Source: Pseudoxanthomonas yeongjuensis (lineage in GTDB: Bacteria > Pseudomonadota > Gammaproteobacteria > Xanthomonadales > Xanthomonadaceae). Taken from it: a stretch of 64,000 nt of DNA. The position numbers were made by a program, and so were the translations under genes. The notes under the pieces are model-generated. The model saw nothing but the letters and a program-made list of their open reading frames with translations, searched no databases and had not been told where the DNA came from. Below are positions 16,698-26,559 of the stretch, piece after piece; position 1 is the first letter of the stretch, and every line of letters begins with the position of its first letter. Location: positions 496,001 to 560,000 of the forward strand of contig NZ_PDWT01000001.1 of assembly GCF_010093345.1 (NCBI RefSeq), given 5' to 3'.

Positions 16698-17599
16698 GGC
16701 ATTGACCCTGCAGATTCCTTGGCGATCCGCGCATCCAGGTTCCCGCCAGCGGTCGCGGCATAGCGACGACAAGCGGCCGGGTCGACCAGCGGTGCCGTGG
16801 CTTCCCGCCCCACACGCGACCACAGATTGCTGGCGCCCGGGTGCGGGGTGAGCAGGATATCGCAGGGTAGCGCGGCGACGGTGACGAGGGTTTTCCGGAA
16901 TGCGGCCAGCACGCCCGGATGGGCCGCTTCATTGCCGTAGCGATATACCTCGTCGGAAATGGCGGTCAAGCTGTCGGCATAGGCGATGTCCAGGCAGCGT
17001 CCGGACTGGCACGACTGCCAGGTCCAGCTGGTGCTGCCCTGGGTATGTCCCGGCGTGGCGTGCGCCTGCAATGTGATCGGCCCGAGCACGATCGTTTCCC
17101 GGTCCGCGATGCGGCGCACCGGGGACACGGGCGGAAAAGGCCCGGTAGTCAGGAACTGCGGATCGCTGCGGTCGCTTTTGCCCTGTTCCAGGATGGCCGC
17201 GGCCTGGTCGCGGGCGATGACGATGGCATCGCTGTCGCGCTGCAGTCGGGCGATGCCGCCGGCGTGGTCCAGGTGTTCGTGCGAATTGAGGATGTAGCGG
17301 ACATCCTTGAGCTTGAAGCCGAGCGCAGCGATGCTTTCCTCGATCATCGGCGTGGCTTTTTCGGTTGCGCCATCGATAAGCACATGGCCCTCGGGCGAAG
17401 TAATGAGGATGGCGCTGAGGCCGCAGGTGCCGACGTACCAGGTGTTGCCATACAGATGTCTGGGCGTTGCGGGGTCGTTCCAGCCGGCGTCGGCCGCGCA
17501 GGTCTCACCGGGCAGGGAAGACGGAACTCCCGCAGTAGACGAAGCATGCGTGCCGGAGATGATCAGGGCGAGCAGGATAGTGGCAAGTCGGTAGTGCAA
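16694..17599 (-). CDS. Subclass B3 metallo-beta-lactamase
   Basis: A secreted zinc hydrolase of about 301 residues, close in layout to Stenotrophomonas L1. After a signal peptide (LATILLALIISGTHA) come GNTWYVGTCGLSAILI, the zinc-site motif HEHLDH in NSHEHLDHAGG, HATPGHTQGSTSW with the third His, IAYADSL with the B3 serine, and LLTPHPGAS with the last His. All zinc ligands of subclass B3 are present, so it is probably active on beta-lactams including carbapenems (family knowledge). The start is uncertain. TTG at 17599 has TGAGGAAC upstream, TTG at 17614 overlaps the previous stop as TTGA, and GTG at 17659 is also in frame. Its stop overlaps the roxA start. No AmpR-type regulator is adjacent. 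Confidence 0.88.
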   Translation of the reverse strand: MHYRLATILLALIISGTHASSTAGVPSSLPGETCAADAGWNDPATPRHLYGNTWYVGTCGLSAILITSPEGHVLIDGATEKATPMIEESIAALGFKLKDVRYILNSHEHLDHAGGIARLQRDSDAIVIARDQAAAILEQGKSDRSDPQFLTTGPFPPVSPVRRIADRETIVLGPITLQAHATPGHTQGSTSWTWQSCQSGRCLDIAYADSLTAISDEVYRYGNEAAHPGVLAAFRKTLVTVAALPCDILLTPHPGASNLWSRVGREATAPLVDPAACRRYAATAGGNLDARIAKESAGSMP

Positions 17600-17610
17600 G
17601 TGCGGGTTCC

Positions 17611-18009
17611 TCAAGTCGTTATTTCGTCGTAGCCGAGGCCGACGAACTGCAGCAGGCACCAGCCGTGGCCGAAGGGATCGGCTATCTGCACGATGCGGCC
17701 CCAGTCGGCCCCGCGTATTTCGCCTTCCTGCATGGCGCCCGCTTCCAGGGCGCGGGCGAGGGCAGCGGCGAGATTTTCCACCACCACGTCGGCATGCATC
17801 GGCATCCAGTGCCTGGTGTAGTCGCGCGTCGCGGTTCCAGCCCCGGTGCTGCCCGCCTGCTTCTTCAACAGGTAGATCGCCGTTTCGGCGCCCAGCATTT
17901 CCACGACTTCATCACCGAAGCGGCGCGCCGGAACCAGGCCGAAGGCGGCGGCATAAAAGGTCTCCGCCTCCTCCAGGTCGGGCACATCGATGTTGACCAG
18001 CATCTTCAT
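17611..18009 (-). CDS. VOC-family protein (glyoxalase/bleomycin-resistance fold)
   Basis: A 132-residue single-unit VOC protein. LVNIDVPDLEEAETFYAAAFGL opens the first beta-alpha-beta module, and the second has HADVVVENLAAALARALEAGA and IVQIADPFGHGWCLLQF. The pattern DPFGHGW is common in glyoxalase-like proteins of unknown substrate. The stop TGA overlaps the possible TTG start of the metallo-beta-lactamase. Its own ATG (18009) overlaps the stop of the preceding VOC gene as ATGA, so the genes are translationally coupled. Metal ligands cannot be assigned with confidence. Confidence 0.78.
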   Translation of the reverse strand: MKMLVNIDVPDLEEAETFYAAAFGLVPARRFGDEVVEMLGAETAIYLLKKQAGSTGAGTATRDYTRHWMPMHADVVVENLAAALARALEAGAMQEGEIRGADWGRIVQIADPFGHGWCLLQFVGLGYDEITT

Positions 18010-18374
18010 GGCAGGATTTGGGCGAAGCGCAGGCCGAAACCGGCAGGGTCGACGAGCACCAAATCGCGTAATCCGTAATAACGATCGCCGATGGGCGTGC
18101 CGACCTTGAGTTGCAGGCGAACGGCTTCGCGCCACAGGGCATCCACGTTGTCGACCATGATCCGCAAGCTGCTCCAGCGATCGTGGACTGGCGCATCGGG
18201 ATTGCCGGCCAGGAACAGGCGCTGGCCTTGCCAGTGGACGACGGCGAAATCGCCGGTGCGCCGCTCGAGCGCGAAGCCGATGGACAGGTAGAAGTCGAGC
18301 AGGGCGCCGAGATCCGGGCCGACTATTTCGACGACGCCTTGGGATTGGTTCTCTGCAGCGATCGGTCGGCTCAT
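18006..18374 (-). CDS. VOC-family protein, first gene of the beta-lactamase operon
   Basis: A 122-residue VOC-fold protein (EIVGPDLGALLDFYLSIGFALERR, then LRIMVDNVDALWREAVRLQLKVG and the terminal LRDLVLVDPAGFGLRFAQ). It is distinct in sequence from the next VOC gene, so the pair is not a recent duplication. It is the promoter-proximal gene of a five-gene unit ending with GNAT. Immediately upstream (18400-18504) lies a CGTCAT-type inverted REP pair, which leaves only about 25 bases for a native promoter. Function is not known. Confidence 0.72.
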   Translation of the reverse strand: MSRPIAAENQSQGVVEIVGPDLGALLDFYLSIGFALERRTGDFAVVHWQGQRLFLAGNPDAPVHDRWSSLRIMVDNVDALWREAVRLQLKVGTPIGDRYYGLRDLVLVDPAGFGLRFAQILP

Positions 18375-18399
18375 CTCTTCTTTGCTCGTCTTCCTTGCT

Positions 18400-18504
18400 C
18401 GTCATCCCGGCGCAAGCTGGGATCCACCTTGATCTTGCTCTGGTTTGCTTGGGCTACACAGGAGAGCAACGTCAAAATGGGTCCCAGCTTGCGCTGGGAT
18501 GACG
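18400..18504. repeat. CGTCAT-type inverted REP pair
   Basis: CGTCATCCCGGCGCAAGCTGG at the left and the inverted counterpart ending GCGCTGGGATGACG at the right, with CCTTGATC and GTCAAAATGG inside. The length is about 105 bases. The right end is five bases from the purB stop, so the element separates purB from the codirectional VOC gene cluster. It has the same design as 7838-7940 but without a nuclease gene. Confidence 0.9.
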
Positions 18505-18508
18505 TGCT

Positions 18509-19999
<1,491 letters not shown>

Positions 20000-20108
20000 T
20001 TAACGCCAGACATCCACCTCCAGCCGTTGGCGTATTCTTGCGGGCCTCAGCCCGCTACGCGATCTTCAGCGCCGCGCGCCAGCCGCGAACCCGTTACGGA
20101 GACCCCCG

Positions 20109-21515
<1,407 letters not shown>

Positions 21516-21522
21516 GTTTTTT

Positions 21523-21599
21523 GTAGGAGCGTCCATGGGCGCGAGCTCTTGGCAATGTCGCGATGTGGCCGTAGAGCTCGCGCCCATGGACGCTCCTAC
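21523..21599. repeat. GTAG-type REP palindrome between fumC and the ytr-type operon end
   Basis: GTAGGAGCGTCCATGGGCGC and GAGCTC pair with GAGCTCGCGCCC and ATGGACGCTCCTAC. It lies eight bases after the fumC stop and 45 bases before the convergent gene's stop. Confidence 0.9.
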
Positions 21600-21644
21600 G
21601 GCGATGACGACCTTCCCGGTGATCCGTGAGCGGAAAGCCAGGTT

Positions 21645-22340
21645 TCAACGTTTACTTGTGCTGTCGCTGTCGTCCGCAACAGCCTCTGCTTCCACGGCAG
21701 CTGCCGCATCCGCCCGTTGCGCCGCGTCCAGGTCAGTGGACTCGTTCTTGTCGCCCTTGATCGCCTTGGCCAGCGAGCCGCCAGCTTGCTTGCCGGCGCT
21801 GTAGCTGTCGTTCTGGCTCGACCCGCAGTCGTCCACATCGGACTGGTCCAGCGTGGCATAGGGTTTGAATTCGGGCAACGAGGCCGCCAATGCGTCCTGG
21901 GATGCCTTGACCGTGACCAGGCGTTTGCACAACTGCATGGCCTGCTGCTCGATCTTCTTCGTTTCCGCTTCAACCTTGCTTTCGACGTCATCGGTCTTGC
22001 CGCTGATCGCGCCCTTGATCGCCTCGGTGACGGCTTTGCCGGCCAGCGCCGCACCCTGTTTTCCAATCGCGATGCCGTCGGCGGTCATGGCGTTCATTTC
22101 CTGGTGATAGGACTGCAGCAACGCACGTTGCGAGGCGTTCACCGCCACCGCCTTGCCGTCGATGCTCAAGTCGCCGGTAGCGGTGATTTCCGCGTTCGGC
22201 AGCCCGTCCACGCGCAGGGTCACGCTCTTGCCGTTGGCGCTGATCTTGCCGCCATCGGTGGAGACGCTGGTGCCGGAATTGCAGCTGCACAGCAGGGCAG
22301 CCATGAAAAGCGCGATCAATGGGGAGTGAATGGTCTTCAT
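21645..22340 (-). CDS. Exported lipoprotein, DUF2884 (YggN)-like, copy B
   Basis: A 231-residue protein with a lipoprotein signal (ALFMAALLCSC, lipobox Cys at about 19). The body has NGKSVTLRVDGLPNAEITATGDLSIDGKAVAVNASQRALLQSYHQEM and later LCKRLVTVKASQDALAASLPEFKPYATLDQSDVDDC. The same blocks occur in the gene at 23285-23950, so the two are paralogues, and both resemble the periplasmic DUF2884 family. The C-terminal 35 residues are Ala/Asp-rich. It is the last gene of the operon that begins at 26487. Function unknown. Confidence 0.72.
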   Translation of the reverse strand: MKTIHSPLIALFMAALLCSCNSGTSVSTDGGKISANGKSVTLRVDGLPNAEITATGDLSIDGKAVAVNASQRALLQSYHQEMNAMTADGIAIGKQGAALAGKAVTEAIKGAISGKTDDVESKVEAETKKIEQQAMQLCKRLVTVKASQDALAASLPEFKPYATLDQSDVDDCGSSQNDSYSAGKQAGGSLAKAIKGDKNESTDLDAAQRADAAAAVEAEAVADDSDSTSKR

Positions 22341-22375
22341 CGAAGCCTCGGGATCAGGTAACCAGAATCGGGGGG

Positions 22376-23203
22376 TCAATCGTCGTTGGGCACGCTGACG
22401 CGCCCGCCGACGTCTCTGTGGCTGGCAGAACCGCTGCCTTTCTTGCGCAGGGTGAAATCCCCGCGGATGCCGGAGGCCTCGATATCGCCGGAGCCCACGG
22501 AATCCACGCTCAGGTCGCCGGACACATCCCGGACTTCGGCATCGCCGGAACCGATCGAGCCTATTTCCACATCGCCCGCGGCGCCATCCAGGCTGAAGTC
22601 CCCGGAGCTTATGCTTCCGACCTTCACCGGCCCACGGATCTTCTTCGCGACCAGATCGCCGGAACCCACCGAGATCACCTGCAGCGAGCCTGCGCCGTCG
22701 ATTTCGATATCGCCGGAGCCGACCTTGGCCGCGACCAGGCCGCGCGTGTTGCTGGCTTTCGCATCGCCCGAACCGACGTCGGCGCTGACGATAGAGGCGC
22801 CGCTGACGCTGGCATCGCCGGAACCGACTTTCAGCTGCACGGTGACGTTGTCGGGCAGGGTCCCGGCAAGCTTGAGGTAGGCGTAATTGTTGCCGAAGAA
22901 AAGACCGCTGGACCTGCCTTCCCGGTGCAGGCTCACGTACAGCTTGTCGCCGGATTTCCGCTGGGTCAGCTGCAACTGCTCCAGCAGCTTGGCGTCCGAG
23001 GCGCAGGCCTGTCCCTTCAGGTCCGACCTGGCATTGGCGCTGGCCTGGATCGTCAGATCGTGGGATTCGACATCGAAGACCACCGTCTTGACCCCGACCA
23101 GGTCGAGCTGCAGGTCGCGCGCTTGCGAATGCCGGCATTCCGGCGAGGCGGCGAAGGCTGCGGTGGGCAGCAGGAACAGCAGGGGAAGAAGCGACTTGCG
23201 CAT
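22376..23203 (-). CDS. Exported GSGD-repeat solenoid protein (DUF4097/auto-adhesin type)
   Basis: A 275-residue protein with a signal peptide (LLPLLFLLPTAAFA). From about residue 125 it consists of a repeat of about 19-20 residues centred on GSGD: VGSGDASV, VGSGDAKA, VGSGDIEI, VGSGDLVA, ISSGDFSL, IGSGDAEV and VGSGDIEA. Each is followed by a short hydrophobic stretch, and the last unit fades into GSGSASHRDVGG. This predicts a right-handed beta-helix like the putative auto-transporter adhesin head (GIN) domains. The Asp residues would stack on one face and could bind calcium (inference). It lies between the two DUF2884-like paralogues with short gaps (81 and 35 bases), so all three are probably translated from one message. 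Confidence 0.75.
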   Translation of the reverse strand: MRKSLLPLLFLLPTAAFAASPECRHSQARDLQLDLVGVKTVVFDVESHDLTIQASANARSDLKGQACASDAKLLEQLQLTQRKSGDKLYVSLHREGRSSGLFFGNNYAYLKLAGTLPDNVTVQLKVGSGDASVSGASIVSADVGSGDAKASNTRGLVAAKVGSGDIEIDGAGSLQVISVGSGDLVAKKIRGPVKVGSISSGDFSLDGAAGDVEIGSIGSGDAEVRDVSGDLSVDSVGSGDIEASGIRGDFTLRKKGSGSASHRDVGGRVSVPNDD

Positions 23204-23284
23204 GGATGCTCCGTTGGAACCGATGGCATTAAGGCTGGAACGAGGGCCGCACTGGATCCAGTCCGGCCACGGTTGGGCGCAGGC

Positions 23285-23950
23285 TCAGCGCGTGGCGAAT
23301 TCGTTGCGGAGATCGCGCTCGCATTCGTCGATGTCGCCGCGTTCGAGGGTGGCGTAGGGCTGGAACTGGGGCAGGCTGGTGGCCAATTGTTGCTGCGATT
23401 CCAGCACCTGCGGCAAGCGCTGGCAGATCTGCCGGACCAGCGGTTCGACATGCTGCTTCACTGATGCTTCCACGCGGCGTTCGAGGCTGCCGCTGAGGCC
23501 GCCGACGATGAGGCTGAACAATGAGACATCGGTCGCGTCGAGGGCGGCCATGGCGGCGAGCTCGCCTCCATCGATGCCGACTCTGGCCAGTTCGATGACC
23601 TGTCCGCGATAGTCGAGCAGCTGCTGGCGTTGCTGCGGGTTGATCGCTACTGCCTTGCCATCGACGAGAAAATCGCCCTTCGGAGTGATCTGCGCCGCCG
23701 GCAGGGAATCCTTGCCGGCGGATTTCCTCTTTCCGTCTTTGCCGAAATGCAGGCCTTGGTCGAGGGACAGGTTGTCGCTGCCCAGTTCGGCGCGTGCCTT
23801 GGCCATTTCGGTGCGGACTTCCTGGCGGGCATCGGCCATTTCGCGTTTGATTTCCGAGCGGGTCTCCGATGGTGCGGATCCGGCGGCTTGCGCACCCAGC
23901 GGCAGCAAGAGGGCGAGGAGGGCTATGGCAACGGGCTTGCTTGCGTTCAT
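23285..23950 (-). CDS. Exported protein, DUF2884 (YggN)-like, copy A
   Basis: A 221-residue protein with a cleavable signal (IALLALLLPLGAQA). A charged, helical segment SEIKREMADARQEVRTEMAKARAE-like (about residues 30-55) probably forms a coiled coil. The following GDFLVDGKAVAINPQQRQQLLDYRGQV and QICQRLPQVLESQQQLATSLPQFQPYATLERGDIDECE blocks match the gene at 21645-22340. Unlike that copy, it has no lipobox and no Ala/Asp tail. It is 34 bases after the ABC permease gene and is presumably its cotranscribed partner. Function unknown. Confidence 0.72.
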   Translation of the reverse strand: MNASKPVAIALLALLLPLGAQAAGSAPSETRSEIKREMADARQEVRTEMAKARAELGSDNLSLDQGLHFGKDGKRKSAGKDSLPAAQITPKGDFLVDGKAVAINPQQRQQLLDYRGQVIELARVGIDGGELAAMAALDATDVSLFSLIVGGLSGSLERRVEASVKQHVEPLVRQICQRLPQVLESQQQLATSLPQFQPYATLERGDIDECERDLRNEFATR

Positions 23951-23984
23951 GGCGCGATCTCTATCGGGTTGTGAGGAGTGACGA

Positions 23985-24986
23985 TCAGTCGGCCAGTTCG
24001 CGCCAGCGACGCAGGTAGATGGAGATCGCGATGAAGGCTATGCCGATGGCTGCGCCGATCCACAAATCCGGTGTGCCCAGCACGTCCAGGTTGCTGACGT
24101 TCATCAGGCGCATCAGGTCGGCCGGCCCCTGGATGTCGCTGTTTCCGGCATTCTGCATGTTCGCTTCGAATGCACTACTGGCAGGGAACCAGGCGCCGGG
24201 TACGACGCTCAACAAGCCGCGATAGACCAGGGTGTACCAGACCGCGCCGTAATTGATACCCACGCCGGGCAGGACGCCTGCCATGCTCACCATCACGCAG
24301 GCCAGTATCGGCAGCAGCACTGCCCACAGGAACGGCTTGCTGCGTGCCCAGGCCGAGCACAACATCAGCCAGCCGACCGCAGGCAGCGCCCAGAGCAGAT
24401 AGACCGGAATCATGGTCAGCTGGTTGCCGATCACACTGAAGGGATGGGCATGGGTGAAGACGGCCGATGCATTCGGCACGCCGGCAGCGGCCAGGCTGGC
24501 GCCAGCGATGATCCAGAGCACCACGCCGATCAGCACGCCGGCGACGATGGACACGATGGGTGCCAGCAGCAATGCCCAGGTCGCCTTCGACAGCACGATC
24601 TGCAGGTCGGACGCCGGCAATGATTTCCAGAACAGCACGCTGCGATCGCGACGATCGTCGTACAGGCATCCCAGCGCGTAGAAAAACACCACGAACGCAA
24701 GCACCAGGATGGTCAGGCTGATGCCGATCAATAACGCGGTATCTCCAATGCCGCCGATCTGGCGTGCGTGTTCGGCCATGTCGCCGCCGATGTTGAACTG
24801 CATTCCCTCGCCGTGGCGTTTGACCTGAATCAGGCCGATCACCGCCATCACCGCCGTGAGGAAGCTGACGATGGTGCCGGTGATCAGCGGCGCCCACAGG
24901 AAACCACCGCGGTTCTCCCAGAATTCGCGCTTCAGCAGCCACTTGAAGGTATTGGTCTTGTGGTTGTGGGTGGTGACGGCGTTCAT
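23985..24986 (-). CDS. ABC-2 type transporter permease
   Basis: A 333-residue integral membrane protein with six or seven predicted transmembrane helices. The first (about 30-55) follows a cytosolic KWLLKREFWENRGGFLWAP. A long periplasmic loop (about 55-95) follows, then a helix pair around ILVLAFVVFFYALGCLYDDRRDRSVLFWKSLP. The LYDDRRDRSVLFWKSLPAS loop is the coupling segment common in ABC-2 permeases of GntR-linked exporters. The ATG overlaps the stop of the ATPase gene as ATGA. With the ATPase and the YtrA-type regulator it forms an exporter of unknown substrate. Confidence 0.85.
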   Translation of the reverse strand: MNAVTTHNHKTNTFKWLLKREFWENRGGFLWAPLITGTIVSFLTAVMAVIGLIQVKRHGEGMQFNIGGDMAEHARQIGGIGDTALLIGISLTILVLAFVVFFYALGCLYDDRRDRSVLFWKSLPASDLQIVLSKATWALLLAPIVSIVAGVLIGVVLWIIAGASLAAAGVPNASAVFTHAHPFSVIGNQLTMIPVYLLWALPAVGWLMLCSAWARSKPFLWAVLLPILACVMVSMAGVLPGVGINYGAVWYTLVYRGLLSVVPGAWFPASSAFEANMQNAGNSDIQGPADLMRLMNVSNLDVLGTPDLWIGAAIGIAFIAISIYLRRWRELAD

Positions 24987-25855
24987 GCGTAGGTTCCTTT
25001 CATGATGGCCACGAACAGGTCGGCCAGGCCGGGGTTGCGGGTTTCGCCCAGGGTCGCCAGCTGGCTCCTGGGTACGCCGTCGAACAGCATCACGGTCTTG
25101 CCGAAGGGCAGGGCGCGTTCGTCGATCGGCTTGAGCGCGCGGGCCGCGTCGGTGTTGTCGGCCGACGCAAGCACTTCGGTATAGCGGTCCGCCACTTCAT
25201 CCATGGCCGCGGTCAGCACGATCCTGCCGTCGCGGATGAACATCACGTCGGTGAGGATGTTCTCGATCTCCTCGACCTGGTGGGTGGTGATGATGATGGT
25301 CTTCTGTTCGTCGAAGTAATCCTCCAGCAGGCGCTGGTAGAACTGCTTGCGGTAGAGGATGTCCAGGCCCAGGGTCGGCTCGTCCAGCACCAGCAGCCTG
25401 GCGTCGATGGCCATCACCAGCGCCAGGTGCAGCTGCACGATCATGCCCTTGGACATTTCGCGCACGCGCAGGTTGGGGTTGAGCTGGGTGTTGGCGATGA
25501 AGCGTTCGCACTTGGCCCGGTCGAAGCGCGGATGGATGCCGTCGACGAAATCGATGGCTTCCTTGACCTTGATCCAGCGCGGCAGCACCGCCACGTCGGC
25601 GATGAAGCAGACCTCGTTCATCAACTCGTCGCGCTGCTTGCGCGGGTCCATACCGAGGACCTTGAGGTCGCCGTCGAAGGGAATCAGCCCCAGGATCGCC
25701 TTCAGCGCGGTGGTCTTGCCGGCGCCGTTGGGACCGATCAGGCCGATGATCCTGCCGGCCTCGATCTCGAAGCTGGTGTCGTTGAGGGCCAGCTTGTTGC
25801 GGTAGGCCTTGCGCAGGTTGCGCGCCGAGACCACGTTGTTTGCGACGGCATTCAC
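24983..25855 (-). CDS. ABC transporter ATP-binding protein (YtrB-like)
   Basis: A 290-residue ATPase. It shows the Walker A GPNGAGKTT at about residue 40, the signature-region VREMSKGMIVQLHLALVMA (MSKGM replaces the usual LSGGQ), the Walker B ARLLVLDEPTLGLD and the switch His in ITTHQVEEIE. The atypical signature is common in small ABC-2 exporters. A GTG at 25855 is chosen because it overlaps the gntR stop as GTGA and has GGGGG upstream; the frame remains open upstream inside gntR. It partners with the permease gene that overlaps its 3' end. Confidence 0.88.
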   Translation of the reverse strand: MNAVANNVVSARNLRKAYRNKLALNDTSFEIEAGRIIGLIGPNGAGKTTALKAILGLIPFDGDLKVLGMDPRKQRDELMNEVCFIADVAVLPRWIKVKEAIDFVDGIHPRFDRAKCERFIANTQLNPNLRVREMSKGMIVQLHLALVMAIDARLLVLDEPTLGLDILYRKQFYQRLLEDYFDEQKTIIITTHQVEEIENILTDVMFIRDGRIVLTAAMDEVADRYTEVLASADNTDAARALKPIDERALPFGKTVMLFDGVPRSQLATLGETRNPGLADLFVAIMKGTYA

Positions 25856-26223
25856 TTTGCACCCCCTTGGCGCAGCAGTTCTTCGGCGGAAAGTCCCAGG
25901 CGCTGGATGCGTTCGGCGACGGCCGGCCATTCATCGTGCAGGAAGCGCTCGCGCTCGCTGGTGAGCAATTTCTTTGCGGCTTCGTCGGTCACAAACATCC
26001 CCAGTCCTCTGCGTTTTTCGACGAGTGCCTCGTCCGCCAGTTCCTGGTAGGCGCGCGAGACGGTGATCGGGTTCAGCTGGTACTCGGCCGCCACCTGGCG
26101 GACCGAGGGCAGCGCGTCGCCCGGCTTGAGTACGCCGTCCAGCATCATCGCGATCACGCGATCCTTCAGCTGGCGGTAGATGGGAGCGCCATCGCTCCAC
26201 TGGATCGAGGTCAGGGTCATCAT
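25852..26223 (-). CDS. ytrA: GntR-family repressor, YtrA subfamily
   Basis: A 123-residue regulator. The N-terminal winged helix has APIYRQLKDRVIAMMLDGVLKPGDALPSVRQVAAEYQLNPITVSRAYQELADEALVEKRRGLGMFV. The short C-terminal helical tail (about 50 residues) is typical of YtrA, which lacks a large effector domain. It is the second gene of the operon, three bases after the small membrane protein. The palindrome GGTG-N16-CACC in the promoter at 26514-26537 matches, from memory, the operator reported for YtrA in Xanthomonas citri, so autorepression is likely. The inducing signal in this family is often cell-wall-active compounds, but nothing here shows it. Confidence 0.85.
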   Translation of the reverse strand: MMTLTSIQWSDGAPIYRQLKDRVIAMMLDGVLKPGDALPSVRQVAAEYQLNPITVSRAYQELADEALVEKRRGLGMFVTDEAAKKLLTSERERFLHDEWPAVAERIQRLGLSAEELLRQGGAK

Positions 26224-26226
26224 GAT

Positions 26227-26487
26227 TCAGCTCCCCGGACGCAGTGATTGGGCGAAGGAAAAATAGGGCATGGAAAGCGGGGCGCGGTTGCGGCGATGCT
26301 TGGGTTCCCTCGGCGCCACCGCTTCCTCGGTGGCCTGGAGGGCACCGGTTTCGATGGTCTCGACCAGCAGGCCGTCATCGACGGCGTCGGGCAGGCGAGT
26401 CGCCTGCCCGAACGCCATCAAGCCGACGACCAGCAAGGCGCTGCTGATGAAAAGGCCTGACAGTGTGGTGAACAGTTTGTGGTTCAT
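26227..26487 (-). CDS. Small membrane-anchored protein, first gene of the ytr-type operon
   Basis: An 86-residue protein with one hydrophobic helix (LSGLFISSALLVVGLMAFG, about residues 8-27), followed by an acidic then a basic stretch (EAVAPREPKHRRNR). No family is recognised. It starts 33 or so bases after the predicted transcription start and is followed by gntR after three bases. Its position matches the small yro-type gene that precedes ytrA in xanthomonads (recollection, not checked). It could be a sensor or an accessory part of the ABC exporter. Confidence 0.7.
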   Translation of the reverse strand: MNHKLFTTLSGLFISSALLVVGLMAFGQATRLPDAVDDGLLVETIETGALQATEEAVAPREPKHRRNRAPLSMPYFSFAQSLRPGS

Positions 26488-26513
26488 GGGATCCCCCGCT
26501 GCGCTGGGTAGGT

Positions 26514-26537
26514 GGTGTTGTATTGAACTATAACACC
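26514..26537 (-). promoter_or_regulatory. GntR/YtrA operator palindrome (GGTG-N16-CACC)
   Basis: GGTGTT (26514-26519) and AACACC (26532-26537) form a perfect 6-bp inverted repeat with 12 bases between. The palindrome covers the -10 box at 26527-26532, so repressor binding would block RNA polymerase. Confidence 0.75.
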
Positions 26538-26554
26538 AAAGCAGAGGCAGTCAA
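26527..26554 (-). promoter_or_regulatory. Sigma70 promoter of the ytr-type operon
   Basis: On the minus strand TTGACT (26549-26554) and TATAGT (26527-26532) are separated by 16 bases. This is one of the best -35/-10 pairs in the window. The predicted start is near 26520, giving a leader of about 33 bases. Confidence 0.7.
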
Positions 26555-26559
26555 GTAGG

